Shown here: in pieces, positions 9,143 to 15,711 of the stretch
How positions within the stretch are numbered: position 1 is the first letter of the stretch
Layout: every line of letters starts with the position of its first letter
Assembly: GCA_036939355.1 (NCBI GenBank)
Contig: JALLAP010001421.1
Coordinates: forward strand, 1 to 15,711
DNA: 15,711 nucleotides
DNA from: Thalassiosira profunda
Lineage: Eukaryota; Bacillariophyta; Thalassiosirophyceae; Thalassiosirales; Thalassiosiraceae
Reading direction: 5' to 3'
Made by a program: the position numbers and the translations under genes
The notes under the pieces: model-generated
What the model saw: the letters and a program-made list of their open reading frames with translations, nothing else
Told to the model about the DNA's origin: nothing
Database searches by the model: none

Positions 9143-9580
9143 CTTCTACCATATTCCATTTCTCTTCAGCATGATATCGCTGGCTACATCAAATAAGGGG
9201 GTCTTTGCTCAGCGTCAATTCTCTCCGTCTTTGCATCTCGTTGCATGCACGAAGAGGCAGTCCCAGGAGAAGGGTTCTCATTCATCACCCAACATTCTGT
9301 CTGGGAAAGAACGGATGGGAAGGCAAGTGAGCAACGAGAAAGCAAGAGAAAAGAGGAGAAGGCTCACAAGAGTACTTACTTACGTAGATCCTACTCATAC
9401 CTAAGTAGAATCTCATTTTGACCGTTTGTTCCGTTTGCCGTTGTTGCGTTGGTTGCCGCCCAGCCTTCCCCCCTACCCACCGCGCGGCCGCCCCGCACCC
9501 TTTCCGCCCGAGTCGTCGCTGTCCTGGCATCGCCTGATCGATTGGCTGTCAGTTTTCTAGCCTGCGCTGCCTTTGTCACG
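9143..9580. promoter_or_regulatory. Divergent intergenic region between the SpeD-SpeE fusion and the Hook-like gene
   Basis: These 438 bp separate two divergently transcribed genes and must hold both promoters unless further 5' exons exist. No TATA box is obvious. An imperfect inverted repeat lies near the middle at 9373-9407: TACTTA/TAAGTA outer arms and GTAG/CTAC inner arms around ATC, in an AT-richer island. It could be a regulator site or a chance palindrome. The part next to the Hook-like start is pyrimidine-rich with CCGCCC runs. No RNA gene or ORF is supported here. Confidence 0.45.
9146..9190 (-). promoter_or_regulatory. Cluster of four upstream ATGs before the SpeD-SpeE start codon
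   Basis: Within 50 nt before the start codon at 9142-9140 the minus strand has four ATGs. One is a start-stop pair (ATGTAG, 9189-9184). One encodes MLKRNGIW and stops one codon before the main ATG (9172-9146). One encodes MEYGRR and its TGA overlaps the main ATG (9159-9139). One (9152) runs out of frame into the gene. Upstream ORFs control translation of AdoMet decarboxylase mRNAs in mammals and plants. The ATGs are seen directly; their presence in the mRNA and any regulatory role are inferred. Confidence 0.4.
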
Positions 9581-12500
9581 ATGGCGGGCGTCAACGAAGC
9601 GATCCGTTTCTGGCTGTTCGACTTCCCTCAGCTGGAAGCCCACCGTCCCGAGGACGCCGACGACGCCGCGGTTGGCGCTGCGCTGTTCGACGAGTTCGAG
9701 GTGGCGGCCAACATCGCCGCGGTGGTGGAGGAGATTTGCGATGCCGAACTCCCCGCGCCCCCGCCGACGTCCGCAAGCGAGGCGTGGACGGCCATCCACG
9801 GCCTGATGCGCGACACGGGCCTCGCCGTCGAGGACCTCGACGAGGCCGACCTGCAAACGACGGAAGGCCGGCACACCCTGCTCCGCGCGCTCCTCTGCCA
9901 CGCCCTCTCGGACCGGTGCGCCAAACAGCGCGACTACGTATCCCGCATCATGGCCTGCGGCCGGCCCGACGTCCAGCAGGAGATCATGCGCGTCCTCCAG
10001 GAGCAGAATGCGCAGGGCAGCGACGCCGAGGAGAACGCCGAGACGGCCGACTATTCGGTCTTCATGGACGCCAGCGTGGCGAGCGCGGGGCCGTCGTTCG
10101 AGCAGTATGAGAGCGACGTGGACGATGCGAGCGCGGTCAATGAGAGCGTCATGAAGAGGGACCGGTCCGAGGCGTTTGGCGGCGACAATCGTAGCGACTC
10201 CGGGTCGCCGCAGGGCAAGAAATCCCATCTGGAGGAGGTGGACGAGGAAGACGAAGACGACGAAGATGTCACANGGGTCGCCGCAGGGCAAGAAATCCCA
10301 TCTGGAGGAGGTGGACGAGGAAGACGAAGACGACGAAGATGTCACATTCGAGAAAACTATTGACCTTGGTAGCGTGGGAGAGAGGCAGTCGGCGAAAGAG
10401 AGCGACCTTCGCGCCACCATTGCCAAGCTGCAGCAACAACTGAAGGAGTCCCAACAGAAGGAGATGGACCTCACGTCGAAAGCGGACGAAGACCACTCGA
10501 ATCACAGGGCCGAGATGCTGCAGGTGGAGTCCAAGTACCTCAAAACGATTCGCGACCTCGAGGACAAGTACACGGCGGAAGTGTCGGAACAAAAGAGGGG
10601 GCTGGAGACGCTGCGGGATTGCGAAGCGAGTGCCAAGCAGACGAAGGAGGAGAATTCGCGTCTTCGCGACGAGCTCGATGTGTTGGAATGCTCCAAGGAA
10701 AAATTGTCGTTCACCGAGGAGCAACTGCGCAAGTGCCGGGAGAAGATCGAGCTGATCGGGGACGCGCACGACGCCCTCCAGCGCGAGGAGAAGGCGCACG
10801 CGGAAGCGGTGGACAAGTGCGTCAAGCTGGAGAACGAGCTGGCGCAGCTCAAGCCTCTCAAAAGGCAGCTCGAGGAGTACCGGGTCCGGGCGACCGACGC
10901 GGAGGTGGCGCTGTCCGAGTGCCGCGACGATCTGCGCCGCATCAGGGAGAAGAGCAGCGGGCTGGAGGGGGCGAACCGGGACCTGCAGCGGGGCGCCCAC
11001 CTGCGGCAGGCCGAGACGGACAATCTGCAGAAGCGCCTTCAGGAAGAGGGAGGCAAGTCTGGAAGTGTAGGCACGGCAGTTGGCGTCGGAATGAGGTGAG
11101 TTTGTGTGAGATTGCTTCATTGCTACCCAACTTCTTCGATGTCCTCATATCATTTCCTTCTTTTTGCAGCGAGCTGAACCCGGAACTAATGGAGGAGCTC
11201 AAGACCCTGCGCAGCGAATACGCCCGTCTCAAGGAGTTCGAGTCGAAGAGGGAGGTAGACTCTGTCCAACGGTTGGAGGAAAGCTGCGATGACGCCAAGC
11301 GGTTGTCCGAGAGCTATAAGGAGAAGTACTTTGCCACAAAGTCCAACCTCGAGGACACTCAGCAGCTTCTTGACGAGTCGAAGGCGAAGGAAGCGAAGCT
11401 GAGGGAGGAAGTGCGCGAATTAACGGAGAAATGCAACCAGCTGCGGGAGGAAATGAAGGAGGAACGAAAGAAAGCTCACAAGGCAGCCCTCGAGGCCGAG
11501 GGAGCACACCAAAGCGAGAAGAAGAGCATCTTGGAGAAAGCGCGAGAGGACTTGCAGACGCTCGAGGGTAGCCTCACGCAGAAAATAGAGGCTGAAAGGG
11601 AGCAGCACAAAGAGAAGATGGCCCAGAAGGATGCACAGAGGGTTCAACTGGAGAATAATCTCAGCGAGCAGCTGAAGAACGAGCGGGAGAAGTCCGCCAA
11701 CAGCCTACGCTCGGCGAAGGAGCAGGCGGAGAAGAAGATGGCCGAATTGGAGGAGAGCAAGAAGGCAGAGATCGAGAAACTGGGGAAGGAATTTGTGGCG
11801 CTCAAGACAAAAGGCGAAGGGATGCTTCGCGGAGAGAGGCAGAAGCGTAAGGATCTGGAGCGAAAGATTAAGGACGAATACGAAGTGAAGATTGCAGCAA
11901 AGGTGGAGGAGAACGAGAGGGTGACGAGCTTTCAGAAGGAGTACGAGCAGAACGCCCTGGCAAAAGTTGCCAAGCGAGATCAACAGATCAAGGTTCTCGA
12001 CAAGAGAAATCGCGAGGCGACGAGGGTCAATGGTGAATTGGAAGAGAAGGCCAAAAAGGCCGAACGGAGGAGCAAGGAGCTCGCCAGCGACATCGATCGC
12101 CTCCGCCGCCAGCTCGGCAGTAGGTTTGGGCCGGGAGNGGAGGAGCAAGGAGCTCGCCAGCGACATCGATCGCCTCCGCCGCCAGCTCGGCAGTAGGTTT
12201 GGGCCGGGAGGCGCCTCTCAGTCTCAGCTCGAGGAGCTGACATCCATGTGCAAGTCTCTGCGCGAGGAGAACCGTCGTCTGAAAGAGATGAATCCGGACC
12301 GACTTCTCGTGACTGGCGATCTGCCAGGCCCAGCTTCGAGGAGTGCAGATCCGAAGGAAGGCACTTCGTTCAGCAAGTCGACGCTGACTGAGATGCGGTG
12401 TGAGTACGAGGAGAAGATCGAGGCGATGGAGGACGAGAAGCGTGACCTCGTCATGAAAGCCTCGGCGGCAACGACAGAAACGCAGAAGGCAGAGCAGCGG

Positions 12501-12839
12501 GCCTGGGAGCTGGACGAGCAGCTGGCCAAAGTGAAGGCCGAGCTCACGACGGCGAAGCTGGCGCTGCAGCGCAAGGAAATCAGCTCATCGGACTTCTCGG
12601 CCGGTCTTAGCGCGAGCAGCAAGAAGCGCTACGAGGCGAATGGCAAGGGTGAGAAGGAGAACACGCCCAACGCTCGCGCACGGGGCCTCCCTCCGTCGGG
12701 GGCCAAAACCAGGCAAGACTTCACTCCCAAGGTACACGAGCCCAAGCAAAAGAAGAACGCTCAGAAGTCGCTGATGGATCTCACGTCCAAGGACAATGCC
12801 GATCCCGCGGGGGCGGCGCCGGAATGTCAGCAGTCGTAG
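9581..12839 (+). CDS. Hook-domain coiled-coil protein (dynein adaptor/microtubule linker-like), two exons, broken by two assembly joins
   Basis: The ATG at 9581 has a good context (acgATGG). The one true intron is 11096-11169 (74 nt, GT-AG). Two single Ns at 10274 and 12138 are each flanked by identical 72-bp copies. Counting each copy once makes the whole frame continuous, with 1,012 residues. Residues 1-145 look like a Hook domain: IRFWLFDF at the start and, most clearly, HTLLRALLCHALSDRCAKQR (98-117), then DYVSRIMACG and QQEIMRVLQEQ. This matches the Hook1-3 segment with its conserved Gln-Lys/Arg-x-Tyr pattern. An acidic stretch (about 225-235) precedes several hundred residues of heptad-rich coiled coil. 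The basic tail has a KEN box (952-954) followed by Thr-Pro. Hook proteins link dynein/dynactin to cargo or centrosomes; NuMA has a related N-terminal domain. The exact role is unknown. The stop lies 70 nt from the convergent plastid-protein gene. Confidence 0.75.
10202..10346 (+). other. Assembly join: identical 72-bp copies either side of a single N (10274)
   Basis: 10202-10273 and 10275-10346 are identical over 72 bp, separated by one N. The extra 73 nt shift the reading frame of the Hook-like gene in its acidic Asp/Glu stretch. Removing one copy restores the frame. This is an unmerged contig overlap rather than a biological repeat. Confidence 0.93.
12066..12210 (+). other. Assembly join: identical 72-bp copies either side of a single N (12138)
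   Basis: 12066-12137 and 12139-12210 are identical over 72 bp with one N between. The overlap length is the same as at the first join, again inside the Hook-like coding region, and again one copy must be dropped to keep the frame. The shared length points to the k-mer overlap of a de Bruijn assembler. Confidence 0.93.
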
Positions 12840-12909
12840 GAACTCTGCATAACACATTATATTCGATAAACAAGTGAATGTAAGGAATCCCTAAAGCAAT
12901 TTGCCGGTA
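12840..12909. other. Convergent 3' ends of the Hook-like and plastid-protein genes
   Basis: Only 70 bp of AT-rich DNA separate the two stop codons. It must contain both 3' ends, so the 3' UTRs probably overlap. TGTAA and ATAAA-like words occur (near 12866 and 12878), but no poly(A) signal can be assigned with confidence. Confidence 0.4.
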
Positions 12910-14463
12910 TCACTGTGCCTTTGGCCGAGGCATCATCAACTCCAACTGCAACGCATCCTCGATGAAATCGGGATGGCTGCCGCCAGGGACATTTTCCCCT
13001 GCTGCCTTCAAACCGGGTTGCTCGATGCAGAGCAGGAAAAGCGCCAGCATTCGTTCCGCTCTGGCCCTCGCAAAGTCGCTCTCCTCCAAAAGGGCCTCGT
13101 CCAAAGTGCGAACGCAGCGTTGCTCCACGTTGTCCGGAAGCAATCCAAGCGTTCTCTTCCAGCTGTCAGGAGCGAGCTCTGCCAAGGGCGAGGAGCAAAT
13201 GCGGTGGTTCCACTCCCACTCCAAGTCGTCCAGGCGCATGAGCGTTCCCACGATGCGGCCACCCACCGTCTGCAGCTCTTCTTCGCTCCATCTGATATCT
13301 TCACCGTCGCTGTTGGTTCCAACACCGCTGGCTCTGGTGTACTGCTCAAGGAATCGATCCGCAAACTTGACAATGCTGTATTGCACCTCGAACCATTCGC
13401 TTTGAGCGTCGATCAGCCGCAGCGGCGACGTGGTGCTGTTCTGCGCACGCAGCCGAAAAGCCTCTTCGATGGCATCAATTGTGATGGGATGGAGCGACGG
13501 CCTGGGCGATTCCTCAGGCCGACTCTCTCTTTCTCCAATTGCTTCCTTTGCAGAGTTGTCAATTGCAGCAGTGTCGCTTGCAGCTTCACCTTTTGCATCC
13601 TCTGTGTCCTCCGCTTTCAACAACACATCCCACTCTTCCTTTGACAGAAAGTCTACATCCATGCATGGTATCACGACACCGTTCCTTCGCAATCCCGGCC
13701 CCTCGATCTCGTGAAGGAACATGGCCAACAGGCTCCGAGCACGATTGTATCGCAGCCGTCCGTCGAAGAGGCAGGCCTCGTCGAGGGCAGCGGCCGCATC
13801 GCTGAGGCGTTTGGCCCGATCGTCGTTCGATTGCCATGCCTTCATTTCTTCCTCGGGCACGCCCAAACTTTCACGCATGTCAGTGTCCCCACACCTCTCA
13901 CATCTCTTCAAAAGCTCCTCCTCCAGCTCCTCCATCCGGGGCACCACCGCCATCACCCTACCGGCCATCACCTGCAACAGTTCATCGTTCTCCACCGGAT
14001 TGATGCCATTTTGTTTCGCCCACTCCTCCGCGGCACCCTGTGCAATTTTTCCCGCGGGCAATGCCAGCTCCCACGGCTCCATCGATCCGTCGGCTGCCAA
14101 CCGCAGCGGCATGCCCGGGACGTTTTGCGCGCGCACGAGGAGGGCGTGGGCGATGGCGCCGAGCGTGGGCGGATGGAGGTCCGGCGGCTGTGCGGATGCA
14201 GAGGATGATGGCTCTGCATTTGCAGCTGGCTCCGTTTGCACGCCCGAATCGGTAGGAGAGCTCCACCGCAGCGTGAGCGGCGCGGCGTTGCGGCCGAGGA
14301 AGTCACCGAGGAGTGTTGCTCGATGGTGGCATGATGGATGACGCACGAGGGAAGACTGCCTGCGTCGCGCTGCCAGCGAGACTCCGCCGCCGGAGAAGGC
14401 GGCGCAGCCGCCCGCCAGCAATAGAAGGAGGAGCGGGGCAACGATGGAACGGATGCAGGGCAT
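12910..14463 (-). CDS. Predicted plastid-targeted protein with two tandem copies of an unrecognised domain, single exon
   Basis: The ATG at 14463-14461 gives 517 residues without an intron. Residues 1-22 are a signal peptide (MPCIRSIVAP, six Leu, AGGCA) followed by Ala-Phe at 22-23. The following stretch is basic and Ser/Arg-rich (AARRRQSSLVRHPSCHHR), fitting the ASA-FAP type signal of secondary red plastids. A low-complexity linker follows. The rest is two copies of one domain of about 180 residues, at 95-275 and 322-500. They share LHPxTxxAIxxA...RAQN, then PLRL, then a block ending GRVM/GRIV...RM/RL...LExE, then LDEA, and RxRAR..LAxFLxxIExPGL. The copies are joined by an acidic Ala/Glu linker (280-320). 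I recognise no known fold or catalytic motif; the pattern is mostly helical. It is head-to-head with the Cas1p-type gene (216 bp) and tail-to-tail with the Hook-like gene (70 bp). Plastid location is well supported; function is unknown. Confidence 0.8.
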   Translation of the reverse strand: MPCIRSIVAPLLLLLLAGGCAAFSGGGVSLAARRRQSSLVRHPSCHHRATLLGDFLGRNAAPLTLRWSSPTDSGVQTEPAANAEPSSSASAQPPDLHPPTLGAIAHALLVRAQNVPGMPLRLAADGSMEPWELALPAGKIAQGAAEEWAKQNGINPVENDELLQVMAGRVMAVVPRMEELEEELLKRCERCGDTDMRESLGVPEEEMKAWQSNDDRAKRLSDAAAALDEACLFDGRLRYNRARSLLAMFLHEIEGPGLRRNGVVIPCMDVDFLSKEEWDVLLKAEDTEDAKGEAASDTAAIDNSAKEAIGERESRPEESPRPSLHPITIDAIEEAFRLRAQNSTTSPLRLIDAQSEWFEVQYSIVKFADRFLEQYTRASGVGTNSDGEDIRWSEEELQTVGGRIVGTLMRLDDLEWEWNHRICSSPLAELAPDSWKRTLGLLPDNVEQRCVRTLDEALLEESDFARARAERMLALFLLCIEQPGLKAAGENVPGGSHPDFIEDALQLELMMPRPKAQ

Positions 14464-14679
14464 CGTCGATGCTGGTTTGAGCACAGAGCGCGGCCGTCGT
14501 CGGTGCAAGCTAGGGTAGTGCGTGGTCGTCTGGCGCTGATCTGAAGGAGGTCTCAAGAAAAGTATCGTACTACTGATTCCTCCGCTGATTTTCTACAGAG
14601 ACCAGCCCTCGAACAACTGCCCGCCCGCCCGCGCTCTCGCTCGCTCCACTTTCACATTCACCGTCCGTCGGCTCAAACA
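14464..14679. promoter_or_regulatory. Short bidirectional promoter region
   Basis: The starts of the plastid-protein gene (minus) and the Cas1p-type gene (plus) are only 216 bp apart, so both promoters and leaders must share this stretch. From about 14610 the plus strand is rich in C and T (CCCGCCCGCCCGCG, then CTCGCTCGCTCC) up to the ATG at 14680. No other element is clear. Confidence 0.5.
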
Positions 14680-15711
14680 ATGGCCGCGGCGGCAACAGAC
14701 GACGACGCCATTGACCTCAAAAAATCCCAACGACCGCCCTTCTGCCGCCATCCCGCCGTCATGCTGTCGGCGCTGAAGGCCTGGGCCACGCAAAAGGAGA
14801 ATGGAGGGAAGGACTTTATCGTGGTGCGTTGGTTGGTGCATGCAGTGCAGCCCCCCCCCGAGAGCTTGGGGTCATTGTGTTGCAAATTGCTGTCGCTTGC
14901 TCCCATTCAATGCTTGCAATTTGTACGCCACGATGCTCACTTCATATTTGCACGTTTTGCAACCCTCATTCGCCCTCAAATTTAACACCAAAAGGCCCAA
15001 TGCAAGGTGGCCGTCGTCCTCGCGGTGGCCCACTTCGGCAACGTATGGGAGCCCTCCTACCCCCGCAACGACAACCACGCCCCGCCCATGTTCTGGCTCG
15101 TCAACGCCTTCCTCGCCGTGGGGACGTTTTTGACGTGGAAGTGGAAGGCGAGCTCGCCCGGGCGGGGCGGGGGATCGCCCCGCGTGATCATGTTGGGAAG
15201 GGAGCAGACCGAGGAGTGGAAGGGGTGGATGCAGTGGGCGTTCATCTTCTATCATTACTACCGGGTGTATTACGTGTACAATGAGATTCGGGTATTCGTT
15301 TCGGCGTACGTGTGGATGGTGAGTTGATGCCTGGTGGGGAGAATAAATGCATGTGAGGTTGTGCTTTATCTTTGCTCACATCTTATGTCCATCCCCTACC
15401 CCTACCCTGCAACAATTCACTGCAACCAAAACAACAGACGGGCTTCGGCAACTTTCTGTATTTCGACAAGAAGGGGGATTTCTCTGTGGAGCGGTTCGTG
15501 TCGATGATCCTGCGCATCAACTACTTCCCGCTCCTTCTGTCCCTCTTCCTGACGGTGCCGCTGGAACTGTATTACGTCGTGCCCCTACACACCACCGGCT
15601 TCGTTATGACGATGATCACGTGCTTTGTTGGATACTCCCTGGAACAAAAGCTGGGTTGGTCGTATTGGAAATCGCGCACGGCCGCCGTGGGCCTCAGCCT
15701 CGTGGCCCACA
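14680..15711 (+). CDS. Cas1p/CASD1/RWA-type multi-pass O-acetyltransferase (partial, runs off right edge)
   Basis: Exons are 14680-14823, 14995-15318 and 15438 to the edge. Introns of 171 and 119 nt are both GT-AG, phase 0. The ATG has a good context (acaATGG). The first 247 residues are present. [14 protein letters not shown] (115-128) is the signature of the Cas1p 10-TM acyltransferase domain. It is followed by [18 protein letters not shown] and, across the splice, TGFGNFLYF, all in the order seen in animal CASD1 and plant RWA proteins. Hydrophobic segments near 52-65, 80-95 and from 183 on fit several membrane helices. Relatives acetylate sialic acid (CASD1), wall polysaccharides (RWA) or a fungal capsule (Cas1p) in the Golgi. 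The N-terminus is too short for the luminal SGNH domain of CASD1, so it is RWA-like in layout. The acceptor glycan is unknown. An acceptor at 15006 instead of 14994 would drop four residues. Confidence 0.87.

Noticed and set aside
10202..10346. A 72-bp tandem duplication in an Asp/Glu-rich repeat as a biological expansion
   Set aside because: The copies are identical, separated by N, break the frame, and the same 72-bp length recurs at 12066-12210. This is an assembly artefact.
9557..11120. Long minus-strand open frames opposite the Hook-like gene
   Set aside because: They are Leu- and Ser-rich mirror images of the acidic and coiled-coil codons, cross the assembly join, and show no domain.
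14464..14556. N-terminal extension of the plastid protein to 14556
   Set aside because: The extended frame begins with TTG. The first ATG is at 14463, directly before the signal peptide, which must be at the N-terminus to work.

Overview
This is nuclear DNA from a compact eukaryotic genome. Genes carry short GT-AG introns (68-171 nt), with donors often GTGAGT or GTAAGT, and neighbours are packed both head-to-head and tail-to-tail. One protein starts with a signal peptide followed by Ala-Ala-Phe and a basic Ser-rich stretch. This is the bipartite plastid-import signal of algae with secondary red plastids, so a photosynthetic stramenopile (or a relative such as a haptophyte) is the best guess. 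The species cannot be named from the window.

Layout. 1-203 (minus): the 5' end of a gene for a secreted or ER-targeted protein, cut by the window edge. 204-about 2900: no convincing gene, but a pair of near-identical terminal inverted repeats bounded by TA (482-2591) that may delimit a DNA transposon or its relic, plus small tandem repeats. 3034-4602 (plus): a two-exon coiled-coil protein with two IQ motifs and an uncertain N-terminus. 4830-6700 (plus): a four-exon type II membrane glycosyltransferase of the SGT1/HPAT kind. 6798-9142 (minus): a six-exon membrane-anchored fusion of a bacterial-type AdoMet decarboxylase (SpeD) domain and a spermidine/spermine synthase (SpeE) domain. 9581-12839 (plus): a two-exon Hook-domain coiled-coil protein, broken in this assembly by two single-N joins flanked by identical 72-bp copies. 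12910-14463 (minus): a predicted plastid protein made of two tandem copies of a domain I do not recognise. 14680-15711 (plus): the start of a Cas1p/CASD1/RWA-type membrane O-acetyltransferase, cut by the right edge.

The glycosyltransferase and the Cas1p-type acetyltransferase both point to the secretory pathway and extracellular glycoconjugates. The SpeD-SpeE fusion is the most interesting gene. It keeps the Glu-Ser-His site of pyruvoyl formation, but both other SpeD catalytic residues (His68 and Cys83 in Thermotoga numbering) are Arg. It has a signal anchor that could place polyamine chemistry in the secretory lumen, and a cluster of upstream ATGs precedes its start codon.
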